Source: Serratia ficaria
GTDB taxonomy: Bacteria; Pseudomonadota; Gammaproteobacteria; Enterobacterales; Enterobacteriaceae
Direction of reading: 5' to 3'
Assembly: GCF_900187015.1 (NCBI RefSeq)
Contig: NZ_LT906479.1
Coordinates: forward strand, 1,798,001-1,862,000
DNA: 64,000 nt
Positions 27,959-41,174 of the stretch are shown in pieces (positions within the stretch are counted from its first letter, which is position 1; every line of letters starts with the position of its first letter). The notes beneath the pieces are model-generated. The model did no database searches. It was not told the DNA's origin and saw only the letters and a list, made by a program, of their open reading frames with translations. The position numbers and the translations under genes are program-made.

Positions 27959-30900
27959 TTGAGCCAGGAATATACAGAAGATAAAGAAGTTACCCTGAGA
28001 AAACTCAGCAGTGGCCGGCGTTTGCTGGAGGCTGTGTTGATCGTGGTGGCGATTTTTGCCGTTTACCTCATGGCTGCGCTGGTCAGTTTCAATCCATCTG
28101 ACCCCAGCTGGTCGCAGACCGCGTGGCATGAGCCTATTCATAACCTTGGCGGTGGCGTCGGCGCCTGGATGGCCGATACGCTGTTCTTCACCTTCGGGGT
28201 GCTCGCTTACGCGATACCGCCGATCATGCTGGTGCTGTGCTGGGCGGCCTACCGCCAGCGCGGCAGCGGCGAATATATCGACTATTTTGCGCTGTCGCTG
28301 CGCCTGATCGGCACGTTGGCGCTGGTGCTCACCTCCTGTGGCCTGGCTGCGCTGAACGTCGACGATCTCTATTACTTCGCCTCCGGCGGCGTGATCGGCA
28401 GCCTGCTGAGCAACGCCATGCTGCCGTGGTTCAACGGCATTGGCGCCACGTTGGCGCTGCTGTGCGTTTGGGCTGCGGGGTTGACGCTGTTCACCGGCTG
28501 GTCCTGGCTGGTGATCGCCGAGAAGATCGGCGGCGCGGTGCTGGGCGTGGCGACCTTTATGACCAACCGTTCGCGCCGCGAAGACCGCTATCACGACGAC
28601 GAGCGCTACCTCGACGACGAACCGGGATTGGCAGAGAAGGGCGCGACGGCGGTTGCCGCTACCGCAGCGACCGCCGCTGCAGCGGATGACGACGTGCTGT
28701 TCTCCGCGCCTTCGGTAGCCGAAACCGCCAAATCGGCGGCGGAAGACGCCGAAGACCCGCTGCTCAGCGGGCTGCGCGCCAGCGATGACGACGATATTGA
28801 CGCGGCTGCGGCAACGCCGGCCCCTGCGCCTGCGCCGGTTAACGAAGCTGTCACCGCGGCGCCCGTTGTCGCCCAGGCGCCGTCGGTCACCGTGGCGCCC
28901 GCGGCCCCGGCCAAGGTCAGCCAGCATCCGATGAGCGCGCCGGCGGAAAACGCCGCGCCGCCGTTGTATTCGTTCGAGATCCCTGAAGAAACGCCGGCGC
29001 CGAAGGTAACGCGCCCGGTAGACCCTTATCAGGACGACGATGAACCGCGGCTCGGCAACTGGCAGGCGCCTGCCGCGCCGCAGCCGCGCGACCATTCGCC
29101 GTTTGACTTCTCTGCCGCCCAGAGCGACCAGGTCGACGTCAGCGGTTCGTCCGGTTTCGACGCCGCCGATGCCGCGGCAACGCCGTTCGGCAACGCCAGG
29201 CCTCAGCTGGACACCGCCGCGGCGGCCGCTGCTGCCGGCGCCGCAGCCACTACCTTTATGCCGGCCTTTACCGCCACCAGCGACGGCAACCCGCAGGTGA
29301 AACAGGGTATTGGCCCTGAATTGCCGCGGCCGAATCCGGTGCGCATTCCTACCCGACGCGAGCTGGCTTCCTACGGCATCAAACTGCCTTCGCAGCGCGC
29401 CGCCGAGCAGGATCAACGTCAGGTCGAGGCAGAACCGCAGCCGCCGATCGGCGCAAATCCGCAGGATGAAGAAGCCATGCAGGAAGCGGCGCTGCGCCAG
29501 GCGTTCGCCGAGCAGCAAAATCAGCGCTACGGTGAGGATTACCAGCAGGACGATGAAGAGGCGCTGCAGGAAGCCGCGCTGCGTCAGGCGTTCGCCGAAC
29601 AGCAGCAGGCGCGTTACGGCCAGCAGCCCGAGCCTGAACCCCGGGTTCAGACCCCGGCGGCCAGCTCGGTAGACACCCGCAATGCGTTCAGCTTCTCGCC
29701 GATGGACGACCTGGTGGACGACGGCCCTGGCGAGCCGCTGTTCACGCTGTCGCCGCAGCTGGAAGAGCGCATCGAGCAGCAAAGCGAACGGGAAGACGAC
29801 GTGCCGTTCGGCCAGTTTGAACCCGCAGCGCCGGCCTATCAGCCGCCGCAGCCTCAAACGCCGCCGGCACAGCAAGCCTATCAACAACCGGCTCAGCCGC
29901 AGCAGCAACCGTATCAACAGCCTCAGCAGCCGGCTCAGCCGCCATCCTATCAGCAGCCTGCAGCGCAACCGGCCCCGGCCGCACCGCAGCAGCCGGCGAT
30001 GGACAGCCTGATCCACCCGTTCCTGATGCGTAACGATCAGCCGCTGCAGAAGCCGACCACGCCGCTGCCGACGCTGGATCTGCTGACCGAAGCCCCGAAA
30101 GAGGTGGAGCCGGTGGATACCTTCGCGCTGGAGCAAAAGGCGCGTCTGGTGGAGGCCAGCCTGGCCGATTATCGGGTTAAAGCCGACGTGGTGGATATTC
30201 TGCCGGGGCCGGTGATCACCCGCTTCGAGCTGGATCTGGCGCCGGGCGTCAAGGCGGCGCGCATTTCCAACCTGTCGCGCGATCTGGCGCGTTCATTGTC
30301 GACCTCGGCGGTGCGCGTGGTGGAAGTGATCCCCGGCAAGCCTTACGTCGGGCTGGAATTGCCGAACGTCAAACGCCAAACGGTGTACCTGCGCGAAGTG
30401 CTGGATTGCCCGGCCTTCCGCGACAATCCGTCGCCGCTGTCGATCGTGTTGGGTAAAGACATCTCCGGCGAGCCGGTGGTGGCCGATTTGGGCAAAATGC
30501 CGCACCTGCTGGTCGCCGGTACTACCGGTTCCGGTAAGTCGGTCGGGGTCAACGCCATGATCCTGAGCATCCTGTATAAGGCCACGCCGAAAGAAGTGCG
30601 CTTTATCATGATCGACCCGAAAATGCTGGAGCTCTCGGTCTACGAGGGCATTCCGCACCTGTTGACCGACGTGGTGACCGACATGAAAGACGCCGCCAAC
30701 GCGCTGCGTTGGTGCGTGGGCGAGATGGAGCGCCGCTACAAGCTGATGTCTGCATTGGGCGTGCGTAACCTGGCCGGCTACAACGAGCGCGTCGATCAGG
30801 CTGAAGCCATGGGCCGACCGATCCCGGATCCGTTCTGGAAACCGACCGACAGCATGGACATCACGCCGCCGGTGCTGGAGAAAGAGCCGTATATCGTGGT

Positions 30901-31543
30901 GATGGTCGACGAGTTCGCCGACCTGATCATGACGGTCGGCAAAAAGGTCGAAGAGCTGATCGCCCGTCTGGCGCAAAAAGCGCGTGCGGCGGGTATTCAC
31001 CTGGTGCTGGCGACCCAGCGTCCGTCGGTGGATGTGATCACCGGCCTGATCAAGGCCAACATCCCGACCCGGATCGCCTTTACCGTATCCAGCAAGATTG
31101 ACTCGCGTACCATCCTCGATCAGGGCGGCGCGGAATCGCTGCTGGGGATGGGCGACATGCTGTATCTGGCGCCGAACTCTTCGATCCCGGTGCGTGTGCA
31201 TGGCGCCTTTGTGCGCGATCAGGAAGTGCACGCGGTGGTCAAGGATTGGAAAGCGCGCGAACGGCCCCAATATAAAGAGGGGATCCTCAGCGGCGGAGAA
31301 GACGGCGAGGGCGGTGCAGGCGGCGGCATGGAAGGCGATGAAGAGCTGGATCCGCTGTTTGACCAGGCGGTGGAGTTCGTGGTGGATAAACGCCGCGCCT
31401 CTATCTCCGGCGTTCAGCGTCAGTTCCGCATCGGCTATAACCGCGCCGCGCGCATCATCGAACAGATGGAAGCGCAGGGCATCGTCAGCGAGCAGGGGCA
31501 CAACGGCAACCGTGAGGTGCTGGCGCCGCCGCGGCATGATTGA
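27959..31543 (+). CDS. ftsK: FtsK, septal DNA translocase
   Basis: A 1194-residue protein. Four membrane helices lie in about 20-200; then a long low-complexity linker (about 210-700, Ala/Pro/Gln rich, with a near-identical 23-residue block repeated at about 503-525 and 532-554); then the translocase motor (Walker [15 protein letters not shown] at about 858-871; Walker [13 protein letters not shown]); and the C-terminal gamma winged helix ([29 protein letters not shown]) that reads KOPS and touches XerD. It couples division to dimer resolution. The TTG start at 27959 has GGAG 8 bp upstream and matches the E. coli MSQEY start. The protein is about 135 residues shorter than E. coli FtsK, all in the linker. 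Confidence 0.96.
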   Translation: MSQEYTEDKEVTLRKLSSGRRLLEAVLIVVAIFAVYLMAALVSFNPSDPSWSQTAWHEPIHNLGGGVGAWMADTLFFTFGVLAYAIPPIMLVLCWAAYRQRGSGEYIDYFALSLRLIGTLALVLTSCGLAALNVDDLYYFASGGVIGSLLSNAMLPWFNGIGATLALLCVWAAGLTLFTGWSWLVIAEKIGGAVLGVATFMTNRSRREDRYHDDERYLDDEPGLAEKGATAVAATAATAAAADDDVLFSAPSVAETAKSAAEDAEDPLLSGLRASDDDDIDAAAATPAPAPAPVNEAVTAAPVVAQAPSVTVAPAAPAKVSQHPMSAPAENAAPPLYSFEIPEETPAPKVTRPVDPYQDDDEPRLGNWQAPAAPQPRDHSPFDFSAAQSDQVDVSGSSGFDAADAAATPFGNARPQLDTAAAAAAAGAAATTFMPAFTATSDGNPQVKQGIGPELPRPNPVRIPTRRELASYGIKLPSQRAAEQDQRQVEAEPQPPIGANPQDEEAMQEAALRQAFAEQQNQRYGEDYQQDDEEALQEAALRQAFAEQQQARYGQQPEPEPRVQTPAASSVDTRNAFSFSPMDDLVDDGPGEPLFTLSPQLEERIEQQSEREDDVPFGQFEPAAPAYQPPQPQTPPAQQAYQQPAQPQQQPYQQPQQPAQPPSYQQPAAQPAPAAPQQPAMDSLIHPFLMRNDQPLQKPTTPLPTLDLLTEAPKEVEPVDTFALEQKARLVEASLADYRVKADVVDILPGPVITRFELDLAPGVKAARISNLSRDLARSLSTSAVRVVEVIPGKPYVGLELPNVKRQTVYLREVLDCPAFRDNPSPLSIVLGKDISGEPVVADLGKMPHLLVAGTTGSGKSVGVNAMILSILYKATPKEVRFIMIDPKMLELSVYEGIPHLLTDVVTDMKDAANALRWCVGEMERRYKLMSALGVRNLAGYNERVDQAEAMGRPIPDPFWKPTDSMDITPPVLEKEPYIVVMVDEFADLIMTVGKKVEELIARLAQKARAAGIHLVLATQRPSVDVITGLIKANIPTRIAFTVSSKIDSRTILDQGGAESLLGMGDMLYLAPNSSIPVRVHGAFVRDQEVHAVVKDWKARERPQYKEGILSGGEDGEGGAGGGMEGDEELDPLFDQAVEFVVDKRRASISGVQRQFRIGYNRAARIIEQMEAQGIVSEQGHNGNREVLAPPRHD

Positions 31544-31573
31544 CGTTGGTTTAACCGCTGTTATTCACTCATA

Positions 31574-31594
31574 AAGGGCCGCTTAGCGGCCCTT
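31574..31594 (+). terminator. Stem-loop downstream of ftsK
   Basis: AAGGGCCGC-TTA-GCGGCCCTT is a perfect 9-bp stem 31 bp past ftsK. The following GTGC is not a T-run, so termination may be partial with lolA downstream. Confidence 0.6.
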
Positions 31595-31741
31595 GTGCAA
31601 AGAAGCGTAAAGCCGTTTCTTCTCGGAACATTGGCCTATCTGACGGCCGTCGCCTTCGGGTAGAGTAACGGTTGTTAAGGGTTAATTTGACCCGCACGGC
31701 GCCGCCTTGCGGTTAACGCATTTCATAAGGTATCTGGAATA

Positions 31742-32353
31742 ATGAAAAAACTGTTAGTTGCCTGTTGTCTGCTTTCGGGATTCGCGTCCACCTCGGTGCT
31801 GGCCGACGCCGCGCAGGATTTGCAAAGTCGTCTGGCGAAAGTGAACAGTTTCCACGCCAGCTTCTCTCAGACCGTCACCAGCGGCGACGGCGCTGCGGTG
31901 CAGCAGGGTGAAGGCGAGCTGTGGGTCAAGCGTCCGAACCTGTTCAACTGGCACATGACTTCCCCGGATGAGAGCGTGCTGGTTTCCGACGGCCAGACCC
32001 TGTGGTTCTACAACCCGTTCGTTGAGCAGGTGACGGCGACCTGGCTGAAGAACGCCACCGGCAATACGCCGTTCATGCTGATCACCCGCAACAACGCCAG
32101 CGACTGGAAACAGTACAACGTCAAGCAGAAGGGCGACGATTTTGAGCTGACGCCAAAATCCGCCAGCGGCAACCTGAAACAGTTCGCCATTACCGTGACC
32201 AACAGCGGCACCATCCGCAGCTTCGCCGCGGTAGAGCAGGACGGCCAACGCAGCTCGTATGCGCTGAAAAGCCAGCAGAACGTCGCTGCCGATCCCGCCA
32301 AATTCAAATTTACCCCGCCGAAGGGGGTGACGCTGGACGACCAGCGCCAGTGA
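31742..32353 (+). CDS. lolA: LolA, periplasmic lipoprotein carrier
   Basis: A 203-residue protein with a cleavable signal peptide ([21 protein letters not shown], cut after LA at about residue 21). The mature half-barrel has the family motifs [52 protein letters not shown] and TPFMLITRN. It takes lipoproteins from LolCDE and hands them to LolB. rarA begins 7 bp downstream, so the two are cotranscribed. Confidence 0.97.
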   Translation: MKKLLVACCLLSGFASTSVLADAAQDLQSRLAKVNSFHASFSQTVTSGDGAAVQQGEGELWVKRPNLFNWHMTSPDESVLVSDGQTLWFYNPFVEQVTATWLKNATGNTPFMLITRNNASDWKQYNVKQKGDDFELTPKSASGNLKQFAITVTNSGTIRSFAAVEQDGQRSSYALKSQQNVAADPAKFKFTPPKGVTLDDQRQ

Positions 32354-32360
32354 GGTACCC

Positions 32361-33704
32361 GTGAGTAATATGTCGCTCGATTTTTCCCAGAACGAGTTCC
32401 AGCCGTTGGCCGCGCGTATGCGGCCGACCACGCTGGCGCAGTACATCGGCCAGCAGCATCTGCTGGCCGCCGGCAAGCCGTTGCCGCGCGCCATAGAGGC
32501 CGGGCAACTGCACTCGATGATTTTATGGGGGCCGCCGGGCACCGGGAAGACGACGCTGGCAGAATTGATCGGCCGTTACGGCCAGGCGGACGTGGAGCGC
32601 ATTTCGGCGGTGACCTCCGGCATCAAAGAGATCCGCGAGGCTATCGAGCGCGCGCGGCAAAACCGCGACGCCGGCCGGCGCACCATCCTGTTCGTCGATG
32701 AGGTGCACCGCTTCAATAAAAGCCAGCAGGACGCCTTTCTGCCGCATATCGAAGACGGCACCATCACCTTTATCGGCGCCACCACCGAGAACCCTTCGTT
32801 TGAGCTCAACTCGGCGTTGCTGTCCCGCGCCCGGGTCTATTTGCTGAAGGCGCTGACCGCCGAAGACATCAGCCAGGTGCTGGACCAGGCGATGAACGAC
32901 AGCGGCCGCGGTTTCGGCGGCCAGAACATCGAGCTGCCGGAAGAGACGCGCCGCATGTTGTCGGAACTGGTGGGCGGCGACGCGCGCCGGGCGCTGAACA
33001 GCCTGGAAATGATGGCGGACATGGCCGAAATCGACGCCAAAGGCGTGCGGGTATTGACGCCGGAGCTGCTGAAAGAGGTGTCGGGCGAGCGCAGCGCGCG
33101 CTTCGACAACAAGGGCGACCGCTATTACGATCTGATTTCCGCCCTGCATAAATCGGTGCGCGGCTCGGCGCCGGACGCCGCGCTGTACTGGTATGCCCGT
33201 ATCATCACCGCCGGCGGCGATCCGCTGTACGTGGCGCGCCGCCTGTTGGCGATCGCCTCGGAAGACGTCGGCAACGCCGATCCGCGCGGCATGCAGGTGG
33301 CGATTGCCGCCTGGGACTGTTTTACCCGCGTGGGGCCGGCGGAGGGCGAGCGCGCCATCGCGCAGGCGATCGTTTATCTGGCCTGCGCGCCGAAGAGCAA
33401 TGCGGTGTATACCGCTTTCAAAGCGGCGATGCGCGACGCCAGAGAGCGGGCCGATTACGACGTGCCGGAACACCTGCGCAACGCGCCGACCAAGCTGATG
33501 AAGGAAATGGGGCTGGGGGCGGAATACCGCTACGCGCACGACGAACCCAACGCCTACGCCGCCGGCGAGCAGTACTTCCCGCCTGAAATGGCCAATACGC
33601 GTTACTATCAGCCCACCTCGCGCGGGCTGGAAGGCAAAATCGGCGAAAAGTTGGCATGGCTGGCTGAGCAGGATCAAAATAGCCAGACAAAACGCTACCG
33701 CTAG
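32361..33704 (+). CDS. rarA: RarA (MgsA), replication-associated AAA+ ATPase
   Basis: A 447-residue clamp-loader-like AAA+ protein acting at stalled forks. Walker A is [12 protein letters not shown] (about 56-67), Walker [10 protein letters not shown], sensor 1 [10 protein letters not shown]. The C-terminal tetramerisation part ends [22 protein letters not shown] use the GTG start at 32361 because it gives MSNMSLDF and exactly the E. coli length, with GAGG overlapping the lolA stop; the ATG 9 bp on is the alternative. Confidence 0.95.
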   Translation: MSNMSLDFSQNEFQPLAARMRPTTLAQYIGQQHLLAAGKPLPRAIEAGQLHSMILWGPPGTGKTTLAELIGRYGQADVERISAVTSGIKEIREAIERARQNRDAGRRTILFVDEVHRFNKSQQDAFLPHIEDGTITFIGATTENPSFELNSALLSRARVYLLKALTAEDISQVLDQAMNDSGRGFGGQNIELPEETRRMLSELVGGDARRALNSLEMMADMAEIDAKGVRVLTPELLKEVSGERSARFDNKGDRYYDLISALHKSVRGSAPDAALYWYARIITAGGDPLYVARRLLAIASEDVGNADPRGMQVAIAAWDCFTRVGPAEGERAIAQAIVYLACAPKSNAVYTAFKAAMRDARERADYDVPEHLRNAPTKLMKEMGLGAEYRYAHDEPNAYAAGEQYFPPEMANTRYYQPTSRGLEGKIGEKLAWLAEQDQNSQTKRYR

Positions 33705-33708
33705 CGTT
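33691..33708 (+). other. Stem-loop overlapping the rarA stop codon
   Basis: AACGCTA-CCGC-TAGCGTT forms a perfect 7-bp stem that includes the rarA TAG (33702-33704). It is followed by GC-rich sequence, so it is more likely a stabilising 3-prime hairpin than a terminator. Confidence 0.45.
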
Positions 33709-33772
33709 GCCGTTGCGGTAAGGTTAGCGGGTATCACTCTTCCTTTTATACGGCTATAAATCAGCCGCATAA

Positions 33773-35107
<1,335 letters not shown>

Positions 35108-35121
35108 ACGGACAAACGTTG

Positions 35122-35150
35122 AAAAAAGCGCCCGCGGGCGCTTTTTTTTT
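35122..35150 (+). terminator. serS terminator
   Basis: AAAAAAGCGCCCGCGGGCGCTT with a long T-run, 15 bp past serS: a GCGCCC/GGGCGC stem of classic intrinsic form. Confidence 0.95.
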
Positions 35151-35279
35151 GCCTCGATACGGGCTCTGCGATGGCCGGCCAACAAATCGTGCTATCCATC
35201 GATAAGTGCCGATTGACTTTTTTATCGCCAGTGGCATGATGCGCGCACTCTCTCTTGCGCGTTCGGTTTCAATTTCACT

Positions 35280-36431
35280 ATGTCCGCATACTCCCGCCCA
35301 GTGCTCCTGTTGCTCTGCGGCTTGTTGTTGCTTACGGTCTCCATCGCCGTATTGAATACGTTGGTCCCGCTGTGGTTAAGCCATGCTCAGCTGTCAACCT
35401 GGCAGGTGGGAATGGTAAGTTCCTCTTACTTTACCGGCAACCTGGCGGGCACGCTGATTGCGGGAAAACTGATCCAGCGCATCGGCTTTACCCGCAGCTA
35501 CCATCTCTCCTGCGTGGTGTTCGCCGCGGCGACCGCCGGCATGGCGCTGTCGCTCGATTTCTGGAGCTGGCTGGGCTGGCGTTTCTTCGCCGGCGTCGGC
35601 TGCGCCTGGATCTGGGTGATCGTGGAAAGCGCGCTGTTGCGCAGCGGCAACCTCAGCAATCGCGGCCAGCTGTTGGCGGCCTACATGATGGTCTATTACC
35701 TAGGCACGGTAACCGGCCAGCTGCTGTTGAGCATGGTGTCTACCGAACTGCTGAACGTGGTGCCCTGGGTAACCAGCGTCGTGATCTGCGCCATGCTGCC
35801 GATGCTGTTCGCCCGGGTAAACAGCCAGCATGACGAACCCCAGCAGGCGGCGGTATGGCCGATGCTGAAACGCCGCAGCGCGCGGCTGGGCATCAACGGC
35901 TGCATTATCTCCGGCATCGTGCTGGGATCGTTGTACGGCCTGATGCCGCTGTATTTGTCCCATCAGGGCATGAGCGACGCCAACGTCGGTTACTGGATGG
36001 CGCTGCTGGTGAGTTCCGGCATCGTCGGCCAGTGGCCGGTCGGGCGGCTGGCGGATCGCTATGGCCGGCTGCTGGTGCTGCGCATCCAGGTGTTCGTGGT
36101 GATCCTCGCCAGCGTGGCGATGCTGGGCAACTACGCCATGGCGCCGTCGCTGTTTATCCTCGGCTGCGCCGGCTTTACGCTGTACCCGGTGGCGATGTCC
36201 TGGGCCTGCGAAAAGGCGCTGCCGCACGAGCTGGTGGCGATGAACCAGGCGCTGCTGATGAGCTACACTATCGGCAGCCTGCTCGGCCCGTCGATGACGG
36301 CGCTGCTGATGCAGAACTATTCCGATCGCGTGCTGTTCGTGATGATTGCCGCCGTGGCCATGGTGTATCTGGTGATGCTGCTGAAAAAGCAAAAGCCGGA
36401 CCGCCACCACACGCCGTTCGCCGCAGCCTGA
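35280..36431 (+). CDS. ycaD: YcaD, MFS transporter (DHA1-type)
   Basis: A 383-residue, twelve-helix major facilitator protein. The loop 8-9 motif [17 protein letters not shown] is clear, as are [12 protein letters not shown] residues and the N-terminal [25 protein letters not shown] (motif A-like). It matches E. coli YcaD in length and sequence; the substrate is unknown. Its start at ATG 35280 follows serS by 172 bp. It converges with pflA, sharing a bidirectional terminator. Confidence 0.93.
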   Translation: MSAYSRPVLLLLCGLLLLTVSIAVLNTLVPLWLSHAQLSTWQVGMVSSSYFTGNLAGTLIAGKLIQRIGFTRSYHLSCVVFAAATAGMALSLDFWSWLGWRFFAGVGCAWIWVIVESALLRSGNLSNRGQLLAAYMMVYYLGTVTGQLLLSMVSTELLNVVPWVTSVVICAMLPMLFARVNSQHDEPQQAAVWPMLKRRSARLGINGCIISGIVLGSLYGLMPLYLSHQGMSDANVGYWMALLVSSGIVGQWPVGRLADRYGRLLVLRIQVFVVILASVAMLGNYAMAPSLFILGCAGFTLYPVAMSWACEKALPHELVAMNQALLMSYTIGSLLGPSMTALLMQNYSDRVLFVMIAAVAMVYLVMLLKKQKPDRHHTPFAAA

Positions 36432-36437
36432 CGATAA

Positions 36438-36466
36438 AAAAAACCGGCCAATCGCGCCGGTTTTTT
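36438..36466. terminator. Bidirectional terminator ycaD / pflA
   Basis: AAAAAACCGGC (36438-36448) pairs with GCCGGTTTTTT (36456-36466), loop 7 nt. It provides T-runs in both directions between the converging genes. Confidence 0.92.
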
Positions 36467-36482
36467 ATCGTGCTGAGGTCGA

Positions 36483-37223
36483 TCAGTACATCACCTTGTG
36501 GCCGTAGCTCTCCAGGATGCCTTTGACGCGATCCATGGTCTCGGCCTTCGGCGGATGAACGCCGTCCAGCCGGTACTCTTCCCCCATCGCCACCCATTTG
36601 TGCTTGCCCAGTTCGTGATAAGGCAGCAGCTCGATTTTCTCGATGTTGGTCATATCCTTGGTGAATTCGCCCAGCATGTGCGCCGACTGGTCGTCGTCCG
36701 ACCAGCCCGGCACCACCACATAGCGGATCCAGGTGCGCTGATTGCGCTTCGCCAGGTAGCGGGCGAACTCCAGCGTGCGGTGGTTGGAAACGCCGACCAG
36801 GTTTTGATGAATGTCGTCGTTCATCTGTTTCAAATCCAGCATCACCAGATCGGTGGTGTCCAGCAGCTCATCGATCACCGGATCGTAACGGCGGACAAAG
36901 CCGTTGGTGTCCAGGCAGGTGTTGATGCCTTCTTGATGGCAGGCGCGGAACCAGTCGCGCACGAACTCGGCCTGCAGAATGGCTTCGCCGCCGGAGGCGG
37001 TAACGCCGCCGCCGGAAGCGTTCATAAAGTGACGGTAAGAGACGGTGTCTTTCATCAGCTCTTCCACGGTGACTTCTTTGCCGCCGTGCGTATCCCAGGT
37101 GTCGCGGTTATGGCAATACAGGCAGCGCATCAGGCAGCCCTGGAAGAAGACGATAAAACGGATCCCGGGACCATCGACGGTGCCGCAGGATTCGAAAGAG
37201 TGGATGCGACCTTTCACTGACAT
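36483..37223 (-). CDS. pflA: Pyruvate formate-lyase activating enzyme
   Basis: A 246-residue radical-SAM enzyme that installs the glycyl radical on PflB. The cluster motif is C30-x3-C34-x2-C37 ([11 protein letters not shown]). Other motifs are [14 protein letters not shown] (SAM-binding GGE) and LDTNGF. I start at ATG 37223 (GGAG upstream), giving exactly the E. coli length. It follows pflB by 289 bp with two hairpins and a long inverted repeat, so it is partly uncoupled from pflB expression. Confidence 0.96.
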   Translation of the reverse strand: MSVKGRIHSFESCGTVDGPGIRFIVFFQGCLMRCLYCHNRDTWDTHGGKEVTVEELMKDTVSYRHFMNASGGGVTASGGEAILQAEFVRDWFRACHQEGINTCLDTNGFVRRYDPVIDELLDTTDLVMLDLKQMNDDIHQNLVGVSNHRTLEFARYLAKRNQRTWIRYVVVPGWSDDDQSAHMLGEFTKDMTNIEKIELLPYHELGKHKWVAMGEEYRLDGVHPPKAETMDRVKGILESYGHKVMY

Positions 37224-37368
37224 TGCGGGGTTTTCTCCAATATTGACTGTCAAACGCAGTCTAAAAATAGGCGCGTAGCCGCCGGCCAGGTATCTGCGAT
37301 GCAGCGGTGGGAGAAGAACCCGCCGCCGGGGTGGAACGATGCCTGTCGGCCGGCCAGTAGCCGGATAA

Positions 37369-37413
37369 CTGTTTTGCCGGATATCCATTCAGTATAGATG
37401 TCCGGCAAAACAG
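37369..37413. repeat. 13-bp perfect inverted repeat between pflB and pflA
   Basis: CTGTTTTGCCGGA (37369-37381) and TCCGGCAAAACAG (37401-37413) are perfect inverted copies around a 19-nt loop. The stem can extend partly inward (TATC/GATG). It lies in the pflB-pflA gap and lacks a T-run on either side. Confidence 0.7.
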
Positions 37414-37447
37414 ACTCGCGGAGAGTCAGAGGGGAGTGCGGTTGAAT

Positions 37448-37503
37448 AAAAGGGCCGGAAGAACCGGCCCCGACGTTGGTGCCGGGCGGGAAATCCCGCC
37501 CGG
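37448..37503 (-). terminator. Double hairpin terminator of focA-pflB
   Basis: Read leftward, CCGGGCGGG/CCCGCCCGG (37482-37503) comes first, then GGGCCGG-TTCTT-CCGGCCC followed by TTTTATT (37448-37470). The second has a proper T tract. It lies 10-65 bp past the pflB stop. Confidence 0.8.
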
Positions 37504-37512
37504 GAGGGGCAA

Positions 37513-39795
<2,283 letters not shown>

Positions 39796-39854
39796 TGTAC
39801 ACCTACCTTCTAATGTGGATTTCTTTGTAAACCCGGCGCGCGGTAACTAACAGC

Positions 39855-40715
39855 TTAGTGCTGTTGCTCACCACCGCGCAGATAAATTACCCAGTAAGTC
39901 AACCCAACCAGCAGGCCGCCGCCAATGATGTTGCCAATGGTCACCGGGATCAGGTTGTCGATGATGAAGTTGCTTACGGTCAGATGAGCAAATTGCTCGG
40001 GTGTTGCCCCTACGGCTTGCCAGAATTCCGGCGTGGCGAAGTGTTTAACCACGATACCCATAGGGATCATAAACATGTTGGCGATGCTGTGTTCGAAACC
40101 GCTGGCGACAAACATGCCGACCGGCAGGATCATGGCGAACATTTTGTCCATCAGGCTGCGGCCGGAGTAGCTCATCCATACCGCCAGACAGACCATCAGG
40201 TTAGCCAGAATGCCCAGGCAGACGGCTTCGATAAAGGTGTGGTGCAGTTTGTGATCCGCCGTTTGCAGCACGTTCAGGCCCCACAGGCCGTTATCGACCA
40301 TGTATTCGCCGGAGAACCAAATCAGCGCCACGAAGAACAGCGCGCCGACCAGGTTGCCGATATACACGTTCAGCCAGTTAACCCCCAGCTGGCACCAGCT
40401 GATGCGGCCGCTGGCCTTGGCGATCACGATCAGCACGGTGGAGGTGAACAGGTCTGCGCCCGAGACCACCACCAGCATTAACCCCAGAGAGAAGCAGATG
40501 CCGCCGACCAGTTTAGCCAGGCCGAAAGGCACGCCGGCGGTGCCGGTAGTCGCGGTGATGTAAAAGACAAACGCGATAGAAATGAAGACACCGGCGGTGA
40601 TCGCCAAATAAAAAGTTTTCAGCGGATGCTTGGTGGCTTTATAAACACCTGCATCTTCGGCGATTTTCGCCGTTGCCGCAGGTAGTATCAGATCGAAGGG
40701 GTTGTCAGTTTTCAC
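39855..40715 (-). CDS. focA: Formate channel FocA
   Basis: A 286-residue pentameric formate/nitrite channel of the FNT family with six membrane segments. Typical motifs are FGLAKLVGGICFSLGL, LVGALFFVALIW, AVCLGILANLMVCLAVWMSYSGRS and VASGFEHSIANMFMIP (with the pore histidine). The start is GTG 40715, as in E. coli focA, and the N-terminus (KTDNPFDLILPAA) interacts with PflB. It is first of focA-pflB; the upstream region holds a near-consensus FNR site. Confidence 0.97.
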   Translation of the reverse strand: MKTDNPFDLILPAATAKIAEDAGVYKATKHPLKTFYLAITAGVFISIAFVFYITATTGTAGVPFGLAKLVGGICFSLGLMLVVVSGADLFTSTVLIVIAKASGRISWCQLGVNWLNVYIGNLVGALFFVALIWFSGEYMVDNGLWGLNVLQTADHKLHHTFIEAVCLGILANLMVCLAVWMSYSGRSLMDKMFAMILPVGMFVASGFEHSIANMFMIPMGIVVKHFATPEFWQAVGATPEQFAHLTVSNFIIDNLIPVTIGNIIGGGLLVGLTYWVIYLRGGEQQH

Positions 40716-41136
40716 ACTAACTCTCGCTCTTAAGGGTTAAAACAACGCAATGAGATACTAGCAAAGCAGTATAGGGTAAAATTTGATTTGGATCATAAGG
40801 CGGGGAAGTAAAGCGGGTAAAAGCCGTATAAAAAACAAGGTTTTATGGTTTAATTTTATGATTTTTATGGAAAAACTATTTTTTAATGTTTACAAAAAAT
40901 TTTGAAAGTGGTGACCTCGCCGCCGGCGGAAAGGTTAAATTTTCAGGCTTGTTGTCGCTATTTGGCGGTTAAAGTTTAATTGTCGGTTAATTATTATTTC
41001 ACCGCCCGGTAACAATTGCCGTTTTATTTGTATTTCTGGCGTTTAAGTGCGTTATTCAGGGTAAAAAATACGGCGAATGAAGCGACAAAATAATAGCGGC
41101 GGCGGGGAAATTCAATCGAATACTTCTTTAGGAGTA
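40716..41136. other. focA upstream regulatory region
   Basis: An AT-rich intergenic block with no gene. It holds the FNR site at 40783-40796 and an extended -10 (TGCTAGTAT on the minus strand, covering 40755-40763). Further upstream (40850-40910) are A/T tracts such as TTTTATGATTTTTATGG that could bind IHF or ArcA, as at the multi-promoter E. coli focA-pfl region; individual sites were not scored. Confidence 0.6.
40783..40796 (-). promoter_or_regulatory. FNR site of focA-pflB
   Basis: TTGATTTGGATCAT matches TTGAT-N4-ATCAA with one mismatch. Its centre (40789.5) is 32 bp from the centre of TAGTAT (40755-40760), placing it at about -41.5 from a start near 40748: a class II FNR-activated promoter. 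Confidence 0.75.
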
Positions 41137-41161
41137 ACGCCGGCGGACGCGCCGCCGGCGT
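41137..41161 (-). terminator. ycaO terminator hairpin
   Basis: ACGCCGGCGG (41137-41146) pairs perfectly with CCGCCGGCGT (41152-41161), loop ACGCG, 13 bp past the ycaO stop. The T tract on the leftward side is poor (GTTACTCCT). Confidence 0.6.
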
Positions 41162-41174
41162 GGGTAATGCGGGG

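Noticed and set aside
27884..30136. 750-codon open frame opposite ftsK
   Set aside because: Low-complexity Arg/Leu-rich product caused by the repetitive ftsK linker; no independent evidence.
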